From positions 310,001 through 374,000 of the forward strand of contig NZ_JAAORD010000002.1 of assembly GCF_017696205.1 (NCBI RefSeq): a stretch of 64,000 nt of DNA, written 5' to 3'. A model generated the notes under the pieces. The model was given only the letters and a program-made list of their open reading frames with translations, was not told the DNA's origin and ran no database searches. Source of the stretch: Prochlorococcus marinus XMU1402. Lineage in GTDB: Bacteria; Cyanobacteriota; Cyanobacteriia; PCC-6307; Cyanobiaceae. Shown here piece after piece: positions 21,830-29,032 of this stretch. Positions within the stretch are counted from its first letter, which is position 1. Each line of letters begins with the position of its first letter. The translations under genes were made by a program, and so were the position numbers.

Positions 21830-21967
21830 ATGCAAAAGAAAATCGTAAAAAAATATGCTGAATTAATGCATCAGGCGCAACAAGCTACTGGAAGAAAAGA
21901 AGCAGTTGGACTAATACATAAAGCAGCAAAGTTAAAAACTAAATTTGATAATTACGAGATGATGTGA
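21830..21967 (+). CDS. 45-residue basic helical peptide
   Basis: ATG at 21,830, TGA at 21,965-21,967. One continuous amphipathic pattern: KKIVKKYAELMHQAQQATGR and KEAVGLIHKAAKLKTKFD. Its layout suggests a helix-turn-helix-like or MIT-like hairpin, unproven. Function unknown. Confidence 0.5.
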   Translation: MQKKIVKKYAELMHQAQQATGRKEAVGLIHKAAKLKTKFDNYEMM

Positions 21968-21997
21968 TCATCTACAAAGCAATTTTCCCAAATAAGA

Positions 21998-22159
21998 ATG
22001 TCATTCTTAAATAAATTCTCGATTAAAGATATCATTCTCTCAAGCAAAGAGGCATATCAAAAGGAACTCAAGAACAACGGTGTGGGTTCACAAATAGGTA
22101 AGTCATTATTTAATAAATTCTCGATTAAAGATTTTTCCTTCAATATTTCCAACAGATAA
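21998..22159 (+). CDS. 53-residue peptide with direct repeat
   Basis: ATG at 21,998, TAA at 22,157-22,159. The segment SFLNKFSIKD near the start recurs as SLFNKFSIKD near residue 36, and the DNA of the two is nearly identical over about 27 bp, so this is an internal duplication or a recombination product. Function unknown. Confidence 0.4.
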   Translation: MSFLNKFSIKDIILSSKEAYQKELKNNGVGSQIGKSLFNKFSIKDFSFNISNR

Positions 22160-22189
22160 GCGTAATTTATAAAGGGGTACCGTCATGAT

Positions 22190-22417
22190 ATATAGAGGAA
22201 AGGGGTACACTTTCCTAAATAGAAACTTTGATGGATAATAAATTCATATTCAAAGAAGTTACCCAAACTTTACTCAAACCCTATATATTCGCCGAGATCC
22301 TATGGTACAAAAGGAACCTAGCTACTGGCTAATGAAAAAAGAGCGAGATGCATTTTGCTAGTCATAGCAAGGGTTTTATTTTTTACAGAAAATTCCATTC
22401 GAACCTCATTCGAACTT
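22190..22417 (+). repeat. EVE joint 3
   Basis: Contains TTTCCTAAATAGAAACTTTG, GATGGATAATAAATTCATATT, motif A3 (22,259-22,281: TTACCCAAACT + TTACTCAAACCC), TTCGCCGAGATCCTATGG with EVE codons, TAGTCATAGCAAGG and motif B3 (22,396-22,417: CATTCGAACCT + CATTCGAACTT). A3 resembles B2 of joint 2, and B3 resembles A4 of joint 4. Confidence 0.75.
22302..22361 (+). pseudogene. EVE gene 5' fragment
   Basis: ATG at 22,302 gives MVQKEPSYWLMKKERDAFC then TAG. The first dozen residues match the intact EVE protein (MPQQEPSYWLMK). Confidence 0.7.
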
Positions 22418-22420
22418 TTT

Positions 22421-23410
22421 TTACTCTAACCACCTTTCCTCACCAGTAAATATAATAACTGGTCCACAATCAATAGAACCGTCAGTTTGCCGGTCGTAAC
22501 CAACATCTACGGTATATTTAAAATTATATATTTGAGCTTTATTTTTATCACTTAAATTCCAGCATTTTTCTTCATCAAGGAGGTTAAGAGGATAAATAAT
22601 TATGTCACCTGATTTTGTGAAATATTTTTTTCCAGTTTCATCAGGATATTCTCCTGGTCCTAAAGCAGCTTTGAATATAGCGAAATACGTACCATCCTCT
22701 AATTGCAAAACATCATTTCTTTCAGGTTGCCATTTATCTTTATTTTCATAATCATCAATAACTTCTAAAGGATCGCCTATAAAATATACGCCTTTTGGCA
22801 AACATCTTTGTTCATAAATTATTTCTTTATATTCCTTTCCATTTTTTAGGGCTTCTTTTTGATATTTTTTGGAAGCTTTTTTAGCTAATTCATATAGTGG
22901 AAAATATTCTTCAGAATAATTACCAGCCATATTAGCCGCCTCAAGAAAATACCAATCTGGTGCCGGTTGTGTTCCTTTTAAGAGATAAAACTTTTCGTTT
23001 AATAAGAGTGCATTAAACAAGCCTTTTTCTATCAAAAAATTAATAGCTAAAATACACTGCCTACAAGCAACTGCAATTGCCAGTGCTATTGGCAAAAGTA
23101 AAGTGACAAATAAATTTGAACTTTGGTTAAATCTTGAAACTACAAAAGCAATAATTAATGACCACGCAATTAAATATAAAAATTTTTTAAGTAACTCAGA
23201 AACTTTGTAGTTTTGAAAGTTAGTAAATTTAATAAATTTATTAAATTTTTCTTCATCAAAAGAAAAAGATAATCTATATACAAAAATATAAAGAAGAAGG
23301 AAAATAAAAACGTAAGGATAAAATTTTATATAAAAAGCACATATAAAAAGCCCTAAATAAAAAAAATCTATAATGTTTATAGATGGTAGAAATTTTTTAA
23401 TTAATTTCAT
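22421..23410 (-). CDS. Large membrane protein, unknown family
   Basis: 329 residues. Hydrophobic segments at about 13-45 (two), 76-95 and 98-125, with a CRQC pair in the last one; the C-terminal 200 residues are soluble with an EIIYEQRCLPKGVYFIGDP stretch and GDIIIYPLNLLDEEKCWNL. It starts 10 bp after the stop of the gene at 23,421 and so is second in a two-gene operon. Function unknown. Its last codon lies 4 bp from motif B3 of joint 3. Confidence 0.6.
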   Translation of the reverse strand: MKLIKKFLPSINIIDFFYLGLFICAFYIKFYPYVFIFLLLYIFVYRLSFSFDEEKFNKFIKFTNFQNYKVSELLKKFLYLIAWSLIIAFVVSRFNQSSNLFVTLLLPIALAIAVACRQCILAINFLIEKGLFNALLLNEKFYLLKGTQPAPDWYFLEAANMAGNYSEEYFPLYELAKKASKKYQKEALKNGKEYKEIIYEQRCLPKGVYFIGDPLEVIDDYENKDKWQPERNDVLQLEDGTYFAIFKAALGPGEYPDETGKKYFTKSGDIIIYPLNLLDEEKCWNLSDKNKAQIYNFKYTVDVGYDRQTDGSIDCGPVIIFTGEERWLE

Positions 23411-23420
23411 CTTTTATATA

Positions 23421-23801
23421 TTAACCCCATAACCATTTCGCTCTTTTTAGGTAAGTTTTTAACTGCCACCCCCAAATGCCATAACCAAAAACCAAAAATT
23501 GAGGGAAAAATTTTATAGCAAGTAAAATAATTCCTCCTTTACCTCTTGCTCTTGTTGATGTTCTTGCGGCTACATTTGGGTCTATCGATGGAATTTCCCA
23601 ATTTCCCCAAATATGAATACCTTTTAGGACCATAATCAAACAACAAAAAGCTCCAAAAATACTCATTAATGAAAGGGCTTTAGCACTCATCGATCCTTGT
23701 ATAATCTTTGGTGATCCATCCTCTTCTTTATTTAAATACATTAGTCCTCCACATAAAAATGGAGATAAAAAACCTATTAAAGCAAACCAAGCTAATACCA
23801 T
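23421..23801 (-). CDS. Three-helix membrane protein, unknown family
   Basis: 126 residues: helices at about 3-22, 43-65 and 92-112, and a soluble loop with PSIDPNVAARTSTRARGKGG. First gene of the pair with 22,421. The ATG is in direct contact with the T-run of hairpin module copy 4, leaving no room for a ribosome binding site. Confidence 0.6.
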   Translation of the reverse strand: MVLAWFALIGFLSPFLCGGLMYLNKEEDGSPKIIQGSMSAKALSLMSIFGAFCCLIMVLKGIHIWGNWEIPSIDPNVAARTSTRARGKGGIILLAIKFFPQFLVFGYGIWGWQLKTYLKRAKWLWG

Positions 23802-23845
23802 AAAAAAAGAGGGTTTTATCCCTCCAATTTTAGATCAACTGTCAA
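23802..23845 (-). promoter_or_regulatory. TTGACA-GTTGATCT hairpin/T-run module, copy 4
   Basis: On the minus strand: TTGACAGTTGATCT (from 23,845), GAGGG (23,824-23,820)/CCCTC (23,813-23,809) hairpin and a T-run reaching the ATG at 23,801. Same architecture as copy 3. Confidence 0.6.
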
Positions 23846-23886
23846 TTATTCAATAATTAAGTGTTCACACTCATTTTCAAGTACAC

Positions 23887-24222
23887 CTACCTCAATTCTT
23901 CGTCTGGTTGGTTTAATTGCTCCATGTTATAGCTGTGAACTAATGCTTCCATTACTCTCCTCATATGCTGTAATTCTCCAATAAAAGAACCAGCAGAATC
24001 TAAAATCTCCTTAAATTGATTAATGTTCTCTTTGTGTTGTCTGCACATTTCATCAACAACTTCGTTCTTGTCTTCTCTGTGGTGTTTCCTTATTCGAGCA
24101 AGTTCATTAACCATGTGAGTTGAGGACCTCATATAACCCTCCATGATGCCCTCTATCCTTTCGAGGATACGTTTGTAATCTTCATCATTTGGTCCATCTG
24201 GACTTGTTAATAAAACAGCCAT
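23887..24222 (-). CDS. Coiled-coil-like helical protein
   Basis: 111 residues, nearly all helical: YKRILERIEGIMEGYMRSS, then IRKHHREDKNEVVDEMCRQH and FKEILDSAGSFIGELQHMRR, with heptad-like spacing of hydrophobics. Soluble, His-rich. No family recognised. Confidence 0.55.
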   Translation of the reverse strand: MAVLLTSPDGPNDEDYKRILERIEGIMEGYMRSSTHMVNELARIRKHHREDKNEVVDEMCRQHKENINQFKEILDSAGSFIGELQHMRRVMEALVHSYNMEQLNQPDEELR

Positions 24223-24360
24223 AATTAATAATTAAAAATCAATAAATACATCATTAAACAAAAAACAAATAAAGTATATAAATCATTAGTATTACTAAAG
24301 TCTGGCTATTTCGCTAATCAACACAGAGGGCGTTCTGTGAGCAATGTAGGTGGTAGTTGT

Positions 24361-24530
24361 GGTATACCCCGATTCGCTACTACGATTTCAAGAAATTTTT
24401 CTCGATTTATAACATATAAGCCTGACTTATCGAAAAAGAGTATTTTCGGAGGGTATACCCCTATTACTAAAGTAATTAACCAAGAATTTCCAAATATAAG
24501 CCAAACTTATCAAAAAATATTCCACACTAT
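24361..24530 (+). repeat. Diverged tandem duplication with GGTATACC palindromes
   Basis: GGTATACCCC occurs at 24,361 and again at 24,452; the second is within the perfect palindrome GGGTATACCC (24,451-24,460). A downstream block also recurs: TATAAGCC..ACTTATC.AAAAA at about 24,415 and 24,497. The unit is about 80-91 bp. A plus-strand frame through it (GTG 24,337 to 24,543) exists but is not convincing as a protein. Confidence 0.5.
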
Positions 24531-24533
24531 TAA

Positions 24534-24587
24534 GCCCTTGTAGCTCAACGGCAGAGCACTTTCTTGGGAAAGGAGTATTGACGGGTT
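24534..24587 (+). pseudogene. Truncated tRNA-like sequence
   Basis: GCCCTTG-TA-GCTC-AACGGCA-GAGC-A fits acceptor 5' strand, bases 8-9, D-stem and loop exactly. It is followed by an anticodon arm CTTTC-TTGGGAA-AGGAG (anticodon GGG by position, with one stem mismatch) and a T-arm start ACGGGTT. The sequence then changes (AATAAGAGG) and the T-stem partner and the acceptor partner CAAGGGC are missing. It is a 5' tRNA remnant, as left by integration or deletion at a tRNA gene. Confidence 0.65.
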
Positions 24588-24608
24588 AATAAGAGGAGAA
24601 CCTGTACT

Positions 24609-24953
24609 TTATTCCTCTTTATCAATATCTATAACATTATTTTTACTTTGTTTTAATTCTTCTTTACCCCAACTCGATCCAACTACTCCTCCTCCTATCA
24701 ATCCCATAATAAGACCAAGAATACCTCCTAAAAAACCAATAATTACAGTGGTCGTTATAAGACTTGATAAGAAACCAGCAAATCCACCACCTGTAATTAA
24801 ATTTATTATCCCAATAAAAATACCCAAAGGAATACCAAAAGAGAAAGAAGTAGAGATAGATCCTTGTATTATTCCTACCAGACCACCTGCCGCTGCGCCT
24901 CCAACTGATCCAACAGTTCCTTTAACTTTCCGTTTTACTTCTCTATCTTCCAT
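24609..24953 (-). CDS. Glycine-zipper membrane protein
   Basis: 114 residues with two or three Gly-rich membrane stretches: GSVGGAAAGGLVGIIQG (16-32), GIPLGIFIGIINLITGGG (40-57) and FLGGILGLIMGLIGGGVVG (73-91), and an acidic C-terminus. Glycine-zipper proteins pack tightly or form pores; the role here cannot be read. It begins just after the tRNA remnant on the other strand. Confidence 0.6.
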   Translation of the reverse strand: MEDREVKRKVKGTVGSVGGAAAGGLVGIIQGSISTSFSFGIPLGIFIGIINLITGGGFAGFLSSLITTTVIIGFLGGILGLIMGLIGGGVVGSSWGKEELKQSKNNVIDIDKEE

Positions 24954-25072
24954 TGTTTAAAAACTTTTTACTAATTATGGATAATAATTTTTTAAGAATA
25001 AATATTCTTAACAAACTAGTCAAATTAAATTGTTGACACTGACTATAAAATTGAATTAATTAGTATCGTTTT

Positions 25073-25231
25073 GTGAAAAGTTTTTTAATATCCGGATTAG
25101 TAGAGGAATACAGAATCAAAACAAATCTCTTCGCTCTCTCACCAAGCCATGCGATCAAAGTTTTTCAACAAAAATATCCAAAAGCTCAAGATATTTTTGT
25201 AATACAAAATTTATTTAAAAAGGGAAAATAA
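25073..25231 (+). CDS. 52-residue peptide with GTG start
   Basis: GTG at 25,073, TAA at 25,229-25,231. VKSFLISGLVEEYRIKTNLF, SPSHAIKVFQQKYPKAQDIF and a basic end read like a real small domain. A TTGACA lies at 25,033, about 40 bp upstream. It stands 5 bp before the gene at 25,237, likely the same operon. Confidence 0.5.
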   Translation: MKSFLISGLVEEYRIKTNLFALSPSHAIKVFQQKYPKAQDIFVIQNLFKKGK

Positions 25232-25236
25232 TTTTG

Positions 25237-25704
25237 ATGGATATAGATAATAATCAAAAACCAAATAAACCAAAAAAATATGGAATATGGGCTTGGGTAG
25301 GAGCTATATATGGACCGATTATTTTTTGGGTTCTTTTTGTAAATCTCCCAAAAGTTGAATGGAAATATGTCTTTGAATCTAATAAAACAAGAGTTGCGCG
25401 CCACCATCAAAAAGCAAAAGATATTGGATTACCTGGAATACCTTATTGGAGAAATACTGGAACAGGAGCAGTACTTTATGTAAATGAAGAGGACATAGCA
25501 TACGCAATGTGCGGTCCTGATTTCTCTTGTTCAGAAAAATTAAATGCAAAAAAAGGTATACATTATTTGCCTGTTGAGGGCGGAGCTAAAAGGATTAAAA
25601 GTAATGTCATATTTGCTTTAAATAGCTATTGGTGCGATAGCTACGAAATCAACAATTCTGGCAAATGTAGATCAGGTGGTTGGGTTAATGGTTCAGAGAG
25701 ATAG
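25237..25704 (+). CDS. Single-pass membrane protein with exported cysteine domain
   Basis: 155 residues from ATG 25,237. Lys/Pro-rich cytoplasmic start (NNQKPNKPKKYG), a membrane helix at about 18-37 (WAWVGAIYGPIIFWVLFVNL), then an outer domain with YAMCGPDFSCSEKLNAKKG and SYWCDSYEINNSGKCRSGGW. The four cysteines suggest disulfides. In pilins such a layout also occurs, but no prepilin cleavage motif is seen. Function unknown. Confidence 0.55.
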   Translation: MDIDNNQKPNKPKKYGIWAWVGAIYGPIIFWVLFVNLPKVEWKYVFESNKTRVARHHQKAKDIGLPGIPYWRNTGTGAVLYVNEEDIAYAMCGPDFSCSEKLNAKKGIHYLPVEGGAKRIKSNVIFALNSYWCDSYEINNSGKCRSGGWVNGSER

Positions 25705-25788
25705 GATCCTATTTAAGAAATCTTTTAATAAAGAATATTATTGACAACTGATTTACCATTAATGTACTTCTTGAATGCCATAATCTAG

Positions 25789-26430
25789 ATGCTTTTAAAT
25801 ATATTAATTGCCTCATTAATTCCTTTCGTTGTTTGGGTAATTCAAAAAATATCTGGGAATACAGGTCCTAAAGCTTCATATTTGAGAAGGAGAATATTCG
25901 CATATGGAATATTAATAATTTTTATTTTTAGCGTTATTGGTTTTATCTCCTTATTTCAAGAGGCACAAGGAAATGGAAAATCAATAGAGATATTATCAAG
26001 AGTCTTAGCAAGAGATAGTGTTTTTTGGGCGATATTATTATGGGCGGGTCTATCAAATAAACCAAATGAAGATAAAGGATTTCTTTATTCAATTTGGCAA
26101 CCCTTTAAAGCTGAATATATTGCTGATAAAAAAAAGATATCTAAATCCCAAAAGAAAATAATTCAGAATAAAGAACCAAAATTTTTAAGTGATGAAACAA
26201 AAGAGGGATGGTTAATTGATCAAAAAAATATCTGGTGCAAAAGATTTTATTTAGAGAAAAATCCAAATGCAGATTTAAAACAATATGTTGTAGAGCAAAC
26301 TGGTAAATTGCTTCCTAACCAACATCCAGAAATAACAAAGGAGCTTAAATTAAAAATTAAAGAAGCAAAATCAGATTGGAAATATTATTTAAATAATGGA
26401 TGGTTACCTACAGATAAAAAATGGGATTAA
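25789..26430 (+). CDS. Membrane protein, two to three helices, unknown family
   Basis: 213 residues. Hydrophobic segments at about 2-18, 36-53 and 73-86, then a long soluble Lys-rich C-terminus with EGWLIDQKNIWCKRFYLEKN and NNGWLPTDKKWD. Its stop overlaps the ATG of the next gene by one base, so the two are coupled. Confidence 0.55.
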   Translation: MLLNILIASLIPFVVWVIQKISGNTGPKASYLRRRIFAYGILIIFIFSVIGFISLFQEAQGNGKSIEILSRVLARDSVFWAILLWAGLSNKPNEDKGFLYSIWQPFKAEYIADKKKISKSQKKIIQNKEPKFLSDETKEGWLIDQKNIWCKRFYLEKNPNADLKQYVVEQTGKLLPNQHPEITKELKLKIKEAKSDWKYYLNNGWLPTDKKWD

Positions 26431-26933
26431 TGAAACGCTTACTTCTTACACTTCTATTATTTGCTAGTCCTTTATTGGCAGAAGAATTACCAAAAAGACT
26501 TTATGGTTCATGGCAATTTACGGGAACAGCTGGTGAAGCTGTAATTGGAGAACTCACAATCACTAAAGACTATGTGGCATACGGATCTTCTCTTAATGGA
26601 GTTTGTAGTGACTCATATAAGGTTAAAAGATTAAAGGATGATAATGACTATCCTGATAATTTGGTTGAAGATACAATAGGTTATATCTCCTACAGGACCT
26701 ATAGATTAATTCTTGATAATCCTGAGAATTGTGTCCACAAAGATGACACGCTCCAAATATCTTTTGAACAGATTCCAATGGGGAAGTTTAAAAATATTTA
26801 TCCTGATGAACCGAAGTTCATTAATAAAATTAACTTGGTTACTTATATAAGTGGGAAAGTAACTGGTTGGTATTCAAATGGATTTAGATTATCGGAATAT
26901 ATTAGAAAGCCCTGGTCATGGGGAGAAATATGA
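26430..26933 (+). CDS. Secreted (periplasmic) protein, lipocalin-like size
   Basis: 167 residues from ATG 26,430 (an ATG three codons earlier would overlap more). A clear signal peptide, MKRLLLTLLLFASPLLA, with likely cleavage before EELPKRLYG. The mature part opens LYGSWQFTGTAGEAVIGELT, a strand-turn-strand pattern like small beta-barrel proteins, and has paired cysteines (GVCSDS, ENCVHK). Coupled to both neighbours by overlapping stop and start codons. Confidence 0.6.
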   Translation: MKRLLLTLLLFASPLLAEELPKRLYGSWQFTGTAGEAVIGELTITKDYVAYGSSLNGVCSDSYKVKRLKDDNDYPDNLVEDTIGYISYRTYRLILDNPENCVHKDDTLQISFEQIPMGKFKNIYPDEPKFINKINLVTYISGKVTGWYSNGFRLSEYIRKPWSWGEI

Positions 26934-27820
26934 TCAGAAATGAGTATCGTCCACTTAATAATAAGTTTAGACTCTTTGGTTACATAGTTTCCCTTGTAGG
27001 ACTATTCAAAATAACAATTCCTCAAAATCAATGGCTTCTTATTCCAATCCTTATTCAGAATTTCTACACTCTTAGAGCTCTAAAAAATGGACCTCATAAA
27101 GATATCTTCCGGGAATTTAAGATAAATGTTAGTCCTCTAAAAGATCTTTTAAGAATTTTTATAGTTGGATTGGTGGGCTTTTTATATGGAATAAACGTTT
27201 CGGCAGGATTTTTAGTAATTATTTATTCAATAACACTAGAGAGGTTTACAGCTGGATTATTAGGAATACTATGCGCTGGGAGCACTCTTTATTTAGTACT
27301 TATAACTTTTAATCCTGATTTTGGAAGTAATATTAACCAAAAAAGTTTAAATCCAAAAGAAGATAAGACCCTTTCAGATGTTCAAGTTAATTGGGTAAAA
27401 GATAAAGTGGATTCTTTTACAACTAGACTTCCAGAAAAAGAAACTATAGAGAGATTAGGAAATATTTATAATCTCACAGTTACTGCATCAGAAAAAATCT
27501 ACCAAGATGCAAAAAAGGTTTCAAAGAATAGAGGTAAATCCCTTCCTGATTTAGAGGACATAAACAAAATACTCTCAGAATCTGCTCTCCAAAGATTAAC
27601 TTTCAATGAAATGGGAGGTCTTTCAATAGATCATGAATATAAAGAACCTAAGAAATCAAAAAGGGAAAATAGTTTAATAAAAAAAAGAGATATAAAATCA
27701 TCATTACCAAAAAATAGTTCAACAAAAGACCAATTAAAAGAATACAAACAATTATTTGATGAAGGCTTAATAAGTGAAGAGGAATATACTTTACTAAAGA
27801 AAAAAGCATTAGATATGTAA
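26930..27820 (+). CDS. Membrane protein with C-terminal SHOCT domain
   Basis: 296 residues from ATG 26,930, in an ATGA overlap with the previous gene. The N-terminal half has hydrophobic segments at about 13-50 and 70-125; the middle is charged and helical; the last 31 residues (DQLKEYKQLFDEGLISEEEY, then TLLKKKAL) are a textbook SHOCT motif, a short oligomerisation tail. It is the last gene of the operon and is followed by a terminator. Overall function unknown. Confidence 0.65.
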   Translation: MIRNEYRPLNNKFRLFGYIVSLVGLFKITIPQNQWLLIPILIQNFYTLRALKNGPHKDIFREFKINVSPLKDLLRIFIVGLVGFLYGINVSAGFLVIIYSITLERFTAGLLGILCAGSTLYLVLITFNPDFGSNINQKSLNPKEDKTLSDVQVNWVKDKVDSFTTRLPEKETIERLGNIYNLTVTASEKIYQDAKKVSKNRGKSLPDLEDINKILSESALQRLTFNEMGGLSIDHEYKEPKKSKRENSLIKKRDIKSSLPKNSSTKDQLKEYKQLFDEGLISEEEYTLLKKKALDM

Positions 27821-27828
27821 CCTATTAA

Positions 27829-27866
27829 AAATCCCAAAAAAATAAAATAAATCTCTCTTGGGATTT
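27829..27866 (+). terminator. Hairpin after the SHOCT gene
   Basis: AAATCCCAA (27,829-27,837) pairs with TTGGGATTT (27,858-27,866). The loop is long (20 bases) and no strong T-run follows, so it is a modest terminator. Confidence 0.45.
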
Positions 27867-27882
27867 ACATATATGCGCAGCA

Positions 27883-28000
27883 TGGAGATAACCCCATGCC
27901 ACCCATTACTTTCCTAAATAGGGACTTTGATGGATAATGAATTTATATCTGAACGAGTTATTCTAACTTCATTCGAACCTGAAATTTTCGCCGAGATCCC
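27883..28000 (+). promoter_or_regulatory. EVE joint 4: intact upstream region of the EVE gene
   Basis: Carries ATGCCACCCATTACTTTCCT, GATGGATAATGAATTTATA, motif A4 (27,960-27,980: ATTCTAACTTC + ATTCGAACCT) and TTCGCCGAGATCCC before the ATG. Its parts recur in joints 1-3. It probably contains the EVE promoter; no clear -10/-35 pair is evident. Confidence 0.7.
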
Positions 28001-28465
28001 ATGCCACAACAGGAACCTAGCTACTGGCTAATGAAAAGCGAGCCTGATGCTTATAGCATAGATACTTTAAAAAATGACGGTGAAACTTTATGGGACGGAA
28101 TAAGAAATTATCAGGCTCGGAACTTTATGAGAAAAATGAATAAAGGAGATAAGGTTTTTTTCTATCATTCGAACTGTAAACCCCCTGGTATTGTGGGACT
28201 TATGGAGGTAATAGATTTAAATATTGTTGATCCTACTCAATTTGATAAAGATTCAAAATATTATGATCCAAAATCGAAACCTGATAATCCGAGATGGGAT
28301 TGTGTAAAAGTAAAATACAAATCTAGATCAGAAAAGATTTTAAGTTTACCTGAATTAAAGATTTTATTTAATGAAGATGAGTTATTAGTTGTGAAAAAAG
28401 GGAATAGGTTATCAATATTACCTGTAAGAAATGATATAGCAAAAATACTACTAGAAAAAATATAA
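28001..28465 (+). CDS. EVE-domain protein
   Basis: 154 residues, full length for a single EVE domain: YWLMKSEPDAYSIDTL at the start, TLWDGIRNYQARNFMRKM, then GDKVFFYHSNCKPPGIVGLM and PRWDCVKVKY. EVE domains belong to the PUA-like fold and bind modified bases in DNA or RNA; in bacteria they often lie in defence-related regions. Here the gene marks the edge between the island and the core genome, and its 5' end has been copied three times into the island. Confidence 0.9.
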   Translation: MPQQEPSYWLMKSEPDAYSIDTLKNDGETLWDGIRNYQARNFMRKMNKGDKVFFYHSNCKPPGIVGLMEVIDLNIVDPTQFDKDSKYYDPKSKPDNPRWDCVKVKYKSRSEKILSLPELKILFNEDELLVVKKGNRLSILPVRNDIAKILLEKI

Positions 28466-28471
28466 AAAATT

Positions 28472-28723
28472 TTAGTCCTTAAAATTCATTGAGAACATAT
28501 TGCCAATATAGAGTCTCGTTAAATCCCTATTTTGAAATCCTTTTTGCATCAAAAATCCTGCAATAGCAGCTTGTATTATCCTATATTGATCCCAGTTAGG
28601 GTGCTCCTCAACAAATTCTTTCATAGCCCTTTGAAGATTTTCTTGAAGTTCACATTTGAAACTTATTACTTCATCTTTATGATTTATAACTTTTGAATTT
28701 TCGTTGTAATTTAACTCTTGCAT
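28472..28723 (-). CDS. DUF2811 family protein
   Basis: 83 residues from the internal ATG at 28,723; a longer frame from 28,795 adds 24 residues that do not look like the family. The core fits DUF2811: ISFKCELQENLQRAMKEFVE, HPNWDQYRIIQAAIAGFLMQ and LTRLYIGNMF. A small helical protein conserved in cyanobacteria, function unknown. The upstream region holds three DnaA-box-like sites. Confidence 0.7.
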   Translation of the reverse strand: MQELNYNENSKVINHKDEVISFKCELQENLQRAMKEFVEEHPNWDQYRIIQAAIAGFLMQKGFQNRDLTRLYIGNMFSMNFKD

Positions 28724-28917
28724 ATTAAAAAATTGTTGAAATTTAAATCTACAAATTCTAGTTTTCTCCAAAATTACTAAATCGTCAACAAGCATTATTA
28801 AAAAATAGTCTCAGGTAATAGAATAATGAGATTCCAGTCATAAAAACAGAGGTCACGGAAATTAATTTTATAAAATTAAATTTCACTGAAATATAAAGAT
28901 TTATGTAAAATCAGAAG

Positions 28918-28982
28918 TTTTCCACAAGGTTTAGATCAATAGATATTTTTTATAAAAATGTTGTGGAAAAGTTGTGAAAAAA
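28918..28982. promoter_or_regulatory. Cluster of DnaA-box-like sites
   Basis: TTTTCCACA on the plus strand (28,918-28,926), the same 9-mer on the minus strand (28,962-28,970) and a one-mismatch copy (minus strand, 28,974-28,982). TTTTCCACA is the form reported for cyanobacterial DnaA boxes. They lie upstream of the DUF2811 gene in the 28,796-29,032 gap. Confidence 0.45.
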
Positions 28983-29032
28983 TTTTTTTTGAAGGGGAAA
29001 TATTTTTTAAAATTTCCAATTTTATTTATCTT

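Noticed and set aside
24337-24543. 68-codon GTG frame
   Set aside because: It runs through a tandem duplication and into the tRNA remnant; composition is not protein-like.
28796-29032. Chromosomal replication origin
   Set aside because: DnaA-like sites are few and dnaN is not adjacent; the gene order here is a non-origin region.
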